Shown: positions 1 through 8,454 of the stretch, one piece after another
Layout of the letters: each line of letters opens with the position of its first letter
How positions within the stretch are numbered: the stretch's first letter is position 1
Origin: Promethearchaeota archaeon
Lineage (GTDB): Archaea; Asgardarchaeota; Lokiarchaeia; Sigynarchaeales; SOKP01
Direction of reading: 5' to 3'
DNA: 32,504 nt
Assembly: GCA_030620005.1 (NCBI GenBank)
Contig: JAUXAJ010000022.1
Coordinates: 1-32,504, forward strand
Notes under the pieces: model-generated
Databases searched by the model: none
The model's input: the letters and a program-made list of their open reading frames with translations, nothing else
Told to the model about the DNA's origin: nothing
Program-made: the position numbers and the translations under genes

Positions 1-559
1 CCGGGATGATCGGAAATTGAGGATATTCTTAAATTACATTATCAGATGGTCTAAATAAAATCCCGTGATCAGCTTCCAATAGCATCGCCATATCGTTGTA
101 AGAATCACCCACTGCAATTATTTTATAATTCATCTCTTTAAAAGCTAATACTGTTTTTCTCTTCATATCGTTGATTCTTAAACAGTAGTTAGCAATCATT
201 CCGTTTTCGTCAGTTTCTAGATCATGACATAGAATGAAGGGGTAATCAAGTTTTTTCATGAAAGGCGTCGCAAATTCGATAAAACTATCAGTTACAACGA
301 CCACTTGAGTCACAGAACGAACCCAATCCATGAACTTCTTAGAACCCGGTAAAAGATTCATTTTAGATATTACATCTTGTATGTCTTTTAAAGTTATTCC
401 GTGTTCATTAAGAATTTCCAATCGCCTTATCATGAGTTTATTGTAATCTGGCTCATCTCTTGTGGTTAACATGAGCTCATCGATACCTGTTTTATTTGCT
501 ACTTGGTGCCATATTTCTGGATAAAATATCCCCTCGAGATCAAAGCAGACAATGTGCAT
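1..559 (-). pseudogene. thrH: ThrH-like HAD phosphatase with in-frame TAA, partial
   Basis: HAD-superfamily phosphatase of the ThrH type (phosphoserine phosphatase / homoserine phosphotransferase). Motif I is FDLEG near residue 6, with the family pattern PEIW just after it. Motif II is VVTDSF near residue 90, and motif III/IV is GDSYNDMAML near residue 152. Known ThrH proteins are about 205 residues. Here the frame stops with TAA at 29-31 after residue 176 (DNVI), yet the same frame continues beyond the stop with EYPQFPII, which matches the family sequence NVI-x-E-x-PQFP. The stop therefore looks like a single-codon nonsense change (for example AAA to TAA) or a base-calling error, not the true end. 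The rest of the gene lies outside the window. Family assignment is confident; whether the gene is functional is not known. Confidence 0.85.
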
Positions 560-660
560 ACCTAAAAAAATTTAACGTATTATTTGAATTTATGTATTTC
601 TTTATCTAAACTCTATATATCGAGTAAAAATTAATACAGATAATAAGGATTCTATTATAA

Positions 661-745
661 ATGAACTATTACTGGCTAAAGTCAGTAGTTTCCTACGAGT
701 TTGCACCCACTTTAATGGCGGGTTTGACTGAATGTCGTAGAAAAC
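661..745 (-). mobile_element. Possible IS200/IS605-type right end / omega-RNA relic
   Basis: The gene-free stretch 560-882 holds nested inverted repeats. Read on the minus strand: stem TCGTAG (735-740) pairs with CTACGA (693-698), with more pairing outside it; an inner ACCC/GGGT stem (705-708 with 720-723); and a terminal hairpin at 670-687 with arms TACTG/CAGTA around a CTTTAG-type loop, followed by TTCAT. This layout resembles the 3' end of archaeal IS200/IS605 tnpB elements, whose right end is a short hairpin and whose omega-RNA ends nearby. No tnpB or tnpA frame remains. The identification comes from structure and memory, not a search, so it is tentative. It could instead be an unrelated structured RNA. 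I see no gene in the rest of 560-882. Confidence 0.35.
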
Positions 746-882
746 CATATAATACGATACGATTCCAATAGATATAAAGACATTAGAGTGCGACGATTTA
801 GTGATTTCTCGTTCTTAACCACTTCCTAAAGAGAAGTAGATTTCTTTTCCGTGTTAAAAATATAAAAATTAAATAAACAATT

Positions 883-2190
883 TTAAATATTTTTTATTTT
901 GGGATCTTCATTTTTATCCCAATTTACTGCGAATAAAAAATCACGGCTAGGTTCATTCTTATAAATCAAAGGAAAGTTACTTTTTTCTTCAAATTTTAAA
1001 GCGATTTTTTCTAAGTACTCATATTTTGGAAAGAAATATTGTATGGGTTTATTGCTTTTTAAGCGATCTTTTATTAATAAAGCTTTAGCCTGTAAAGTAA
1101 AACCCTTAATCTCAAAAAAACTTGGATTAGCTCTTTCTACTATTTTGATATACTCATCTATATAACGATCATCAATATTTACGTCTTTAACAGCTGTTAA
1201 TCTTATAACCGTTCTACATGGCAGGGATTCAATTAAATTCAAGGAATCCATGATTTTAATCCATCCATTTTTAATCATTGGACGACAAATTTTTTTATAT
1301 ATCTGTTCATTAGGCGCTGGGAGAGTAGTATATAGTTGAGAAGGATAGACGCTAAGATTTTCTATTCTTTCTGGTAAAGTTCCATTAGTGACAATAAAAG
1401 TTGTCATATTGCGGTTTTTAAATTCCTTTACAAAGTCAGATAGAAGAGGGTATAGCAAGGGCTCACCATCCAAGGAAATTGCCGCATGATTTGGGTTCAT
1501 GGCTTCGTCATGAGCTTGTATTATTTCTTCAGGTGTAGTAAGTTCTCGTTCCATCAACAATCTGATCTCTTCTCTAGATTTAATGCAGCAACTAATTTCC
1601 TTGTCGAGATCGAATTTTTTTAGATTATTGTTTGTGGGTGTTATAAATTCCTGATTTTTCAATAGATTAATTGCTCGCATGATATTATTTTTTGAAATGT
1701 GGATACCGTTGGATAATGAATTCAGACCGTGGCTACCTCCGTTCAATAACATGTAGTAGAGGATGTCCAACATTATTTCGTAATTATCCAAGTATCTCCT
1801 TAAAGGTAAATGATTTTTTATAATATCTTTATGGTGTCGAATCATTTCTTCTATTAATAATCTCGGATCATCTGGTTCTACAATAAATTCACTTCCCAGA
1901 GCGCCAACTTCAATATCTCTCCAGCAAAAAACACATTGATGGTTGCAAAATGGTAAAGAAGGAGTATTTTGCAAGCATCTGTGGCTTTTTATCCCAAAAA
2001 TTCCTTTATAGCAATTACGATTGTCTCTCCCCGTCATCAATCTCTGTTCAAGCCAGTGACAAGGTTTGATAGAAGAATGCTTGTTGCTTCCAACAATTCT
2101 ATGGGTCGTTTTTGTATAAGCTTCAACAAATTCGTTTGTAATTCTATTATCCACCATAAAAGAATTTTTCATTGGAATATAACCATCCAT
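883..2190 (-). CDS. taw1: Taw1/TYW1-like 4-demethylwyosine synthase with inserted domain
   Basis: Radical SAM enzyme expected to build 4-demethylwyosine on m1G37 of tRNA-Phe from pyruvate, the first ring-forming step in wyosine synthesis. The radical SAM cluster is C82-x3-C86-x2-C89 (CNHQCVFCWR). Three further cysteines, C44, C60 and C72, match the second iron-sulfur cluster of archaeal Taw1. Other family signatures are SHRCLQ near 69, AMNPNHAAISLDGEP at 230-244, FIVTNGT near 265, ICRPMI near 301 and RTVIRLTAVK near 326. At 435 residues it is longer than archaeal homologues. The excess lies at about residues 125-220, between the cluster loop and AMNPNH, and looks like a helical winged-helix-type segment. 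Upstream DNA is AT-rich and shared with the divergent nucleoside phosphorylase. Confidence in the family is high; the role of the insert is unknown. Confidence 0.92.
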   Translation of the reverse strand: MDGYIPMKNSFMVDNRITNEFVEAYTKTTHRIVGSNKHSSIKPCHWLEQRLMTGRDNRNCYKGIFGIKSHRCLQNTPSLPFCNHQCVFCWRDIEVGALGSEFIVEPDDPRLLIEEMIRHHKDIIKNHLPLRRYLDNYEIMLDILYYMLLNGGSHGLNSLSNGIHISKNNIMRAINLLKNQEFITPTNNNLKKFDLDKEISCCIKSREEIRLLMERELTTPEEIIQAHDEAMNPNHAAISLDGEPLLYPLLSDFVKEFKNRNMTTFIVTNGTLPERIENLSVYPSQLYTTLPAPNEQIYKKICRPMIKNGWIKIMDSLNLIESLPCRTVIRLTAVKDVNIDDRYIDEYIKIVERANPSFFEIKGFTLQAKALLIKDRLKSNKPIQYFFPKYEYLEKIALKFEEKSNFPLIYKNEPSRDFLFAVNWDKNEDPKIKNI

Positions 2191-2325
2191 TACCTCTAAA
2201 ATTTTGAAGATTTTAATAGTCTTTACCTTTAATAATAAATGTATTCATTTAAAATAAATAAAAAATACTATTAATAATTATAAGTAGTGTATTAATTAGG
2301 TTTAGACTTATAAAATATAACTAAA

Positions 2326-3216
2326 TTGTTGGCTGAAATATTGCTTAATAGAATTAAGAACGAACTCTTAAATTTTGGCTTGAAATTCATGAATGTTGAT
2401 GAAAAAATTGTTCGAATGTTTTTAGAAACAAGTCCATCTAAAGTGGAAGAAATTGTTATCTTACCCGCAATTAAAATTGTCATGAAAAAGTTAATAAATA
2501 AACTTCAAAATAAAAGAGTCCACGGGAGAGTTTATAATGGGTCATTAAATGGTGTTCGAGTAAGTATAATTCGGTCTCTAGTAGGGTGTCCAAACGCTGC
2601 GATTGCTGTAGAATGTTTAAAACGCTGTAAAACTAAAACAATTTTGCGAGTGGATTTTTGTGGAGGTATAAAAACGGGAGATAATCCTATTAAGATTGGA
2701 GATAACTTGATTCCTAGAATTGCTTATTGTGGCGATGGTACATCTCCCCAATATATTATTAATCATTCTATTTTGGCAAATCAGTTAAGTTTCATAGCAA
2801 ATCCAATTACAAAAGTTCAAGAAATTAAATCAGGAAATCAGAATGTATTCATCACGCATCCTGATCAAAAATTAAAAGACATATTATTAAACGAAGGAAT
2901 GTCTTTATTTCCAAATAGAGTTAAAGAGGTGGATTTTTGGACCATTGACGCGCTGTTCTGCGAGACTTACGATTTCATGCAAGCAATGATGTCAAAAAAC
3001 ATAGGAGGACTTGATATGGAATCTTCAGTTTTATTCTTACTTGGTAAATTATATGGTTTGAAAACGGTTTCAATCCTTTCAGTATCTGATTTACCCGGAA
3101 ACCCAAAATATGATCTTTTTAAATCTAATGAGATTCATCCTGATTTGGAAAGAGGAATTAATAATGCCATTAAAATCCTAATGAATTCATTACAAAAAGT
3201 GAGGAATTTAACGTGA
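2326..3216 (+). CDS. Nucleoside phosphorylase (PNP/UDP family)
   Basis: PNP/UDP-family phosphorylase, probably cleaving a purine or uridine nucleoside with phosphate to give a free base and ribose 1-phosphate. Family features are HGRVYNGSLNG near residue 66, a glycine-rich phosphate-side strand around VDFCGGI near residue 110, and the ribose/base-binding segment GLDMESSVLF near residue 228. A late SVSDLPG resembles the base-specificity loop. The frame has stops just upstream, so TTG at 2326 (or the next TTG at 2329) is the only start giving full length. It is divergent from taw1, with an AT-rich promoter region at about 2230-2310. The 296 residues are somewhat longer than uridine phosphorylases because of an N-terminal helical extension. 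The substrate cannot be told from sequence. Confidence 0.8.
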   Translation: MLAEILLNRIKNELLNFGLKFMNVDEKIVRMFLETSPSKVEEIVILPAIKIVMKKLINKLQNKRVHGRVYNGSLNGVRVSIIRSLVGCPNAAIAVECLKRCKTKTILRVDFCGGIKTGDNPIKIGDNLIPRIAYCGDGTSPQYIINHSILANQLSFIANPITKVQEIKSGNQNVFITHPDQKLKDILLNEGMSLFPNRVKEVDFWTIDALFCETYDFMQAMMSKNIGGLDMESSVLFLLGKLYGLKTVSILSVSDLPGNPKYDLFKSNEIHPDLERGINNAIKILMNSLQKVRNLT

Positions 3217-3218
3217 AA

Positions 3219-4268
3219 TTAAAGTCCTTTTAGGAGTTTCGAGAAATCTGGTTCTTTAAATATCTCGTTAAATTTCTTAAGTAATTCGATGTTTACTAAA
3301 TGGATTTTTTTATTAGATTGATTTTTTGTAGCTTTAATTAAATCTAACTCTTTAAGTTTTTTTATGTGGTATTGTATCGTTCCTGAATATACATCGAGTA
3401 TTTTTCCAATTTCAGAAATAGATTTTGTCTCTTCTTCAAAGAATTGTTCTATAATTTTTGGAATCATAGAATTCAAAAAGATCACCTTATATTTGTCCAA
3501 ATCTTCTGGAATATCTGTAGCAAAATAATGAAGCGATTTACCAATTTTTTTAGATCTTATGAGCTTGAATCGTTCCAATGTCATTATATGTTTCAAAAAA
3601 GGGGTTCTTGTAATCCCTAGTTTTGATTCAATTTTTCCATCTCTAGCATGAATAGCAGGATTCTTTTTAATAAATTCTAGTATTTTCATTAATTTTTCAT
3701 TGTTAAGAACTTCCGATTTAGTGACTCTTGACTTGCTTATTATCCAATTTTTTTCTTCAAGACTTCTAATTGCCATGAAAATTTGATTTTTACCATATCC
3801 CTTGCTGTAAGAAAGCTTAGAAATGGACTTTGCGTAAAGCTTTTCAATAATCGGAAATTTTTGTATTTGTTGTTCTGATTCTATTTCAAATTCAGAATCG
3901 TATCGCTTGAGTTTCAAAATTTTTTTGGCAATATTTAAGACATCAGTTTCAATTTCAGTTAATTCGTCAGTGATTAACTTTTTTTTTTCAGGTTCTTCCT
4001 TAATTGGTTCTATTTCAACCTTTATAGGTTCTTCCTTAATTGGTTCTATTTCAACCTTTTCAGGTTCTTCCTTAATTGGTTTTGTTTCAACCTTTTCAGT
4101 TTTTACTTTTTCAGTTTTTTCGACTTTTTCTTTTTCAAGATATAATGGAGTAAAATCGCTTCGCCTAAATGAACTCTCATGTAAATTTTTTCCTTTTTTT
4201 GTTCTTTTTGTATCCCTTCTTTTTTCGAGCGACATTTTTTTATTGAAATTTTCTATCTTGTATTTCAT
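3219..4268 (-). CDS. Triple winged-helix DNA-binding protein with K/E/P-rich linker
   Basis: Likely transcriptional regulator. The first 50 residues are basic. Residues about 55-97 are a low-complexity acidic/basic tract repeating VEIEPIKEEP. Three winged-helix-like regions follow at about 140-185, 190-250 and 268-325; the last is the clearest ArsR/MarR-type fold (SISEIGKILDVYSGTIQYHI, then KLKELDLI). The start ATG overlaps the stop of the upstream membrane protein gene in an ATGA junction (4265-4268), so the two are probably translationally coupled. The partner also carries a K/E/P-rich tail, which suggests that the two may interact. Regulatory target unknown. The DNA of the linker is a 36-bp tandem repeat. 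Confidence 0.7.
   Translation of the reverse strand: MKYKIENFNKKMSLEKRRDTKRTKKGKNLHESSFRRSDFTPLYLEKEKVEKTEKVKTEKVETKPIKEEPEKVEIEPIKEEPIKVEIEPIKEEPEKKKLITDELTEIETDVLNIAKKILKLKRYDSEFEIESEQQIQKFPIIEKLYAKSISKLSYSKGYGKNQIFMAIRSLEEKNWIISKSRVTKSEVLNNEKLMKILEFIKKNPAIHARDGKIESKLGITRTPFLKHIMTLERFKLIRSKKIGKSLHYFATDIPEDLDKYKVIFLNSMIPKIIEQFFEEETKSISEIGKILDVYSGTIQYHIKKLKELDLIKATKNQSNKKIHLVNIELLKKFNEIFKEPDFSKLLKGL
3991..4098 (-). repeat. Three tandem 36-bp coding repeats
   Basis: Units at 3991-4026, 4027-4062 and 4063-4098 each begin GGTTCTTCCTTAATTGGTT on the plus strand. They encode a 12-residue period (VEIEPIKEEPxK) in the winged-helix protein. The third copy diverges at its end. The copies are close enough to gain or lose units by slippage, so length may vary between strains. 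Confidence 0.85.
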
Positions 4269-5830
4269 TTAGGCATTTTTTCTAAAAATTTTACAAAATT
4301 AAATTGCTCTTCAATATCCATGTATTTTAATTGTTCGACAATTTTGTCGTAATGATTAGGTTTGACATTTGGAAGCTTTCTTATCCTCTCTATTAATTTT
4401 TTAGGTATTTCCTGATATAAATTGATCAAAGTGTAAATATATTTTACTTGTTCTTCCCTGGTTAAAAACGAAAGCTCTTGGAGTAATTCTTTCTTTTCTT
4501 TTTTCGATATCTTTAAATCATTAATCTGTTTCCTTAAATCTTTATTTAATATGGTAAAAATTTTAGTGAAATACTGTTTTACTACTTTTTTATCCTTTTC
4601 GTCTTTAACTGGTAAAAGAGACTCGTGCAATTTAAGTTGAATCTCTTTTTCTTTTTTCCTAGCTTCTTCCTTCGGTTTGATTTTTTCTGGCTTTTCAGCT
4701 TTAATTACTTCTTTTTTAATTACTTCTTCTTTTTTTTCTACCCGTGGTTTTTGGGTAAAATAAGTTGGAGTGGGCTGTTTGTATACTTTTTCGGGTTCTA
4801 TTTCAGGAGGAAATTGGGGCGGTAAGCGTGCGAGTTGTTCCTCCTTTTGAATCGTTGGCTGTGTAGCTGAGAGCGTCCACATGTATAGAAATAATATAAC
4901 GACTCCTTTAAGTAAGATAAAAATTCCTATAGCATAGAACGCCGTGCAGAATACACCTAAGATGAAAGTCGTGAGAAAATCAGAAAATTCAAATTTTGTT
5001 TTTTCTCTGAACTTTTTAATTGCTCTAAAATCAACTAACAAGAGAACGATGATAACTCCACTTAAAGAAATAAATAAGATTAATGGTATTAAAAATGCAA
5101 GCGGCGTGGGTGGGGGGGCGTTTGATGGTAGAGTATAAATATTAAATCTTGCAAAAGACAGAAAACCTAACGAAACTCCATTTAAAACAAGTAAAAAAAT
5201 TACGAAACCCGCTTTTGCAGAAAAATTATTTAAAGAATCTTTTAATAGTAATAAAAAATCATAACCACTTAGGTTTTCCTTTTTGGATTTTGAAATCACG
5301 CAAAAAACAATAAAAACTCCTTTTATAAGTATTAAAACACCAGTCCCAAAAATGAAGCAACCCAATATCCCCCAACACAAAGCATCTACAATAATCTCAT
5401 CATATCTCCTTTCGTTTACTTTAGGCGATATAAATTTCAAATCGTGATAACATATTATAAATCCAATCGTGCTAACTAATAGGCGATGAAAGAGAATGCT
5501 CAACCAGTTCGAATAATAAAAGATTTCAAAAATGAGTATCAAACTGACAATCGAATAAATTAAAAGGGGGATGAAAGAAATTTTGTTTATAGATTGAATC
5601 AAGTTATCCAAAGCAGAACGATCCACTCTTGATGCTTCGTGGAAAAGCCTTCCTTTTTTTTTATATTGGCTTGGATCTACCTTAAAACTTACACCTTCTA
5701 AAGAAAATAGATTGCCACAGCGTTCACAATAAATTTGAGTCTTTTTTTCTATTAACTCTGAAAGCTCCTTAGGAAAAAAAGCCCCACATTCACGACACTT
5801 GTAGATTTTCTTAACCATATTCTTTCTCAC
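4265..5830 (-). CDS. Polytopic membrane protein with N-terminal zinc ribbon and charged tail
   Basis: No family recognised. Residues 10-40 form a zinc ribbon with C12-x2-C15 and C35-x2-C38. Hydrophobic spans follow at about 84-106, 111-128, 149-180, 207-228, 243-267 and 286-321, giving roughly six to eight membrane segments. The tail from about 325 to 521 is soluble: first a proline-rich then K/E-rich linker (about 340-395), then a helical domain with no transmembrane segment. Zinc ribbon and tail probably face the cytoplasm. The gene ends in an ATGA overlap with the winged-helix gene, so this may be a membrane sensor coupled to a regulator; that is inference from context. An alternative start is Met5. 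Confidence 0.65.
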   Translation of the reverse strand: MRKNMVKKIYKCRECGAFFPKELSELIEKKTQIYCERCGNLFSLEGVSFKVDPSQYKKKGRLFHEASRVDRSALDNLIQSINKISFIPLLIYSIVSLILIFEIFYYSNWLSILFHRLLVSTIGFIICYHDLKFISPKVNERRYDEIIVDALCWGILGCFIFGTGVLILIKGVFIVFCVISKSKKENLSGYDFLLLLKDSLNNFSAKAGFVIFLLVLNGVSLGFLSFARFNIYTLPSNAPPPTPLAFLIPLILFISLSGVIIVLLLVDFRAIKKFREKTKFEFSDFLTTFILGVFCTAFYAIGIFILLKGVVILFLYMWTLSATQPTIQKEEQLARLPPQFPPEIEPEKVYKQPTPTYFTQKPRVEKKEEVIKKEVIKAEKPEKIKPKEEARKKEKEIQLKLHESLLPVKDEKDKKVVKQYFTKIFTILNKDLRKQINDLKISKKEKKELLQELSFLTREEQVKYIYTLINLYQEIPKKLIERIRKLPNVKPNHYDKIVEQLKYMDIEEQFNFVKFLEKMPK

Positions 5831-6063
5831 TTAATATATTTGATTTTGTTTTTTCATTTTAATTTTTTATTATTTTTATAGAAAATATGAATATTTAATC
5901 GACACTAGTTTCATGTAAATACTCATGAAAATCTTATATTTTTATTCCATTTTTAAACCATTCCTAAGGAATTTAAATTAATAGTATTATAAAAAAAAAA
6001 GGGAGTCCGATTTTTAGAATAATTTAAATGAAAAATTCGCGGTCGAGGAATTTGTTTCTTGTT

Positions 6064-6552
6064 TTAGTAATATTTGGCACGTTTAATCAGTTGCGGCCAA
6101 TCTATGGCTTCTACTGTTGGATGGAGCATGTGATCGTCATTCATTACATTAAAATCCATATTTGCAAAAAGCTTTCTTGCACGAGCACGAGTTGGTTCCA
6201 TTAATACGACATTATCCTTTTTTCCGTGATAAATTACTACAGGAACATTCACCACGGGATATTTTCCCGGTCTAAGTTCTGGATGTACTAAAAGAGGTGC
6301 AAGAAGGATTAAAAAAGAAACCATCGTAGGATTTTGGCACGCGTAACTTGCTGCCATTAATCCTCCATAAGACGAACCTATTAATATCCAATGTTCCTTC
6401 TCATCTAAAATTGATCTTAATTGGTTCATCCTCTCTTCTAAAGAACCAATAAAATCGGGAGTAATAATCTCAGGAAACAAATTCTTTAAAAACCTTCCCT
6501 TAAAACCTTGTCCTGAGCTTTCAAATCCGTGGATAAAAATGATATTAGCCAT
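6064..6552 (-). CDS. Small alpha/beta hydrolase (esterase-like)
   Basis: Compact 162-residue alpha/beta hydrolase of the YqiA/UPF0227-like size class. The oxyanion strand is IIFIHGFESSG at residues 4-14. The nucleophile elbow is G59-S60-S61-Y62-G63 with Ser61. The likely acid is D113 in HGKKDNVV and the likely base is H141 in NDDHML. The full triad is present, so an active esterase or thioesterase is plausible; substrate unknown. Its start lies four bases after the stop of the DUF2085 membrane protein gene, so the two are probably cotranscribed. The preceding 230 bases (5831-6063) hold no gene that I can see. Confidence 0.8.
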   Translation of the reverse strand: MANIIFIHGFESSGQGFKGRFLKNLFPEIITPDFIGSLEERMNQLRSILDEKEHWILIGSSYGGLMAASYACQNPTMVSFLILLAPLLVHPELRPGKYPVVNVPVVIYHGKKDNVVLMEPTRARARKLFANMDFNVMNDDHMLHPTVEAIDWPQLIKRAKYY

Positions 6553-6556
6553 TTTC

Positions 6557-7621
6557 CTATTCTTTTTTTCGTTTTTTTTCAGGAATTAATTCAATTTCAC
6601 GATTCATTAATTTTATTTGCTTTTTATGGCCAATATACATGAAAAGAAAAAGTATTCCAAAATAAAAAATAACTAAAAAGAGCATGAAAAACGAATACTT
6701 GGTAGTAAAGGACATGAGATGCAAGGCAGTTCCTATTATAAAACCCGTGAATAATCGGGATTCCGTGGTGCTTTTCCTTAATAAAATTCTTTGAGTTCCC
6801 CAATCAATTAAACCAGGGATGGGCAAAATAACGCATAGTAATACAGAAAGTTGGGGGTTAAATTCAATGTCATAAATCTCTTCCCATAAATGGGTCGAAA
6901 ACATTGAAATTAAACCTCCAATGATTACTCCCGAGCACCTTGAACAAAAATAAATTCTAGTTCTACCAAATTCTAGATGAAAAGCATGATCACTTGCGGA
7001 AATTGGATGATGCGTTAAAAGTTCATTGTAAATAAATCGTTCATTTTTAGCAAAAGCTTTATCGTATGCAATTAAAAGAAGTGGAACCAAAAATATTACA
7101 GATATAATACATGTTACGAGAAATGAAAGACCAGAGTTTATAATAATAGTATTAAAATCAACCGGATTAGGAAGTATCATTATTTGAAATACAACAATTA
7201 GAAACATCGTTATTAACGAGCTAACTATTAATAGAATTATTGAGAAAAATATGTTTTTCTTATTTTCATATTTTAGTGGTTTGTATTTATACATACTAGT
7301 AGAGAACCCAAAAATTGCTATTATCAAATTCCATTCAAGGGAAACATTATCATAAAAAGCTAATTGATAAAGAAATTCTGCCAAGAATCCCGAAACAAAT
7401 GCGATGTAGGGTCCCGATAAAATCGAAAGAAAGGAATAAATCAGTAAAGTCATTCCAAATTGAATTGAAAAATCTGAAATTGTTATAAATGGTGTAGATA
7501 TCGACCCAAAAAATTCGGAAGTGTAAAAATAAACAAGTACAATGAAAGATATTTTTAATAAATCTAAAAAAATGGTTCGAATTATTGGCTTTTTCTCTTT
7601 AATTTGATTCAATGAGATCAA
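6557..7621 (-). CDS. DUF2085 membrane protein with ECF-S-like N-terminal half
   Basis: 354-residue polytopic membrane protein. The C-terminal half carries the DUF2085 signature: HHPISASDHAF near 204-214, then FCSRCSG with C226 and C229, and PGLIDWGTQ near 269-277. The N-terminal half (about 15-185) has five or six hydrophobic spans, including SFLSILSGPYIAFVSGFLAE near 63-82. That pattern resembles the membrane S-components of ECF vitamin transporters, where a loop reading GPY/GF is common. The combination suggests a fusion, but the ECF comparison rests on local pattern only. The tail is basic. Paired with the small hydrolase immediately downstream. Function unknown; a Cys/His metal site is possible. 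Confidence 0.65.
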   Translation of the reverse strand: MISLNQIKEKKPIIRTIFLDLLKISFIVLVYFYTSEFFGSISTPFITISDFSIQFGMTLLIYSFLSILSGPYIAFVSGFLAEFLYQLAFYDNVSLEWNLIIAIFGFSTSMYKYKPLKYENKKNIFFSIILLIVSSLITMFLIVVFQIMILPNPVDFNTIIINSGLSFLVTCIISVIFLVPLLLIAYDKAFAKNERFIYNELLTHHPISASDHAFHLEFGRTRIYFCSRCSGVIIGGLISMFSTHLWEEIYDIEFNPQLSVLLCVILPIPGLIDWGTQRILLRKSTTESRLFTGFIIGTALHLMSFTTKYSFFMLFLVIFYFGILFLFMYIGHKKQIKLMNREIELIPEKKRKKE

Positions 7622-7671
7622 TTCATGATTTATTTTACGATAAAATTTGTTAAAAATTGTATATAACGACC

Positions 7672-8331
7672 TTAATTATAAACTTCTTCCAGATGAGCCA
7701 ATAATTCTTTCTTTTTTACTTTAAAACCTTTTATTAGAGTTTTTACTATAATATTTTTTCCTGTAGGAACGCTTAAAATTGTTGGATCTTGTTCCACAAT
7801 TTTTATTGATTCCTCGTTAAAATCTAATTGGGTCATTAAAGCTTTAAGAGCATCTTCTTTATTTTTAAAAACTGCGCGGGTTAGATCATCGTAAGTTTTA
7901 ATATCTTCTTTATCGACACTTAAAAAAGAAATAGACTCTTTAATCTGACTTATAAAGGATTCCCTTGTTATCTCCACTAATTTTTTGTAATTTCGATGGG
8001 TTTTTTTGCAATTTCTGGATGTCTGGTCTCCCGCAAGATAGATTGGAAAATTTTTTTCTGTGATTTCTTCAATATTAGATTTATTACCATTTATCATAAG
8101 TTTTGCTAAATCAAGAGTTATATTTATTTGAGAAATTATGCCTTCCCTTACGTCATTAGTCACCCAGTGTTTATAGAAACTATTGACAATTGGTTTTACA
8201 ATAATGTTTAATAAACCAGCGTCTAATTCAGAATCAATTATCTTTCCCCCTAATTTGAGAGAATCTTCCATGTGTTCAATCATGGAATCTTTAAGGATGT
8301 CATAATTTCTTTCCGTGTAGTTCAAAGTCAC
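7672..8331 (-). CDS. Hypothetical helical protein
   Basis: 219 residues with no signal peptide or membrane span and no family that I recognise. Mostly predicted helical, with alternating hydrophobic and charged residues. There is a short basic, Cys-containing stretch at about residues 102-118 (DQTSRNCKKTHRNYKK) and a C-terminal lysine-rich helix. Codon use and base composition resemble the neighbours, so it is probably a true gene. It is divergent from the large GTPase-like/repeat protein, with 123 AT-rich bases between them that must carry both promoters. The shared region gives a weak hint of related regulation. Confidence 0.6.
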   Translation of the reverse strand: MTLNYTERNYDILKDSMIEHMEDSLKLGGKIIDSELDAGLLNIIVKPIVNSFYKHWVTNDVREGIISQINITLDLAKLMINGNKSNIEEITEKNFPIYLAGDQTSRNCKKTHRNYKKLVEITRESFISQIKESISFLSVDKEDIKTYDDLTRAVFKNKEDALKALMTQLDFNEESIKIVEQDPTILSVPTGKNIIVKTLIKGFKVKKKELLAHLEEVYN

Positions 8332-8454
8332 ATCTCCTTGACAAATATTTTAATTTTATGAAATAAAACACTTAAAATTCAATAATTTATTAAATAATTA
8401 AAAAGGAAAAAAATTAATTAATTTTTCCATACTTTTAATATTCGTAAGAGAAAA

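Noticed and set aside
3907..4272. Plus-strand open frame opposite the winged-helix gene
   Set aside because: It is the complement of the K/E/P repeat tract and gives a Ser/Phe-rich product with no family; the minus-strand gene explains it.
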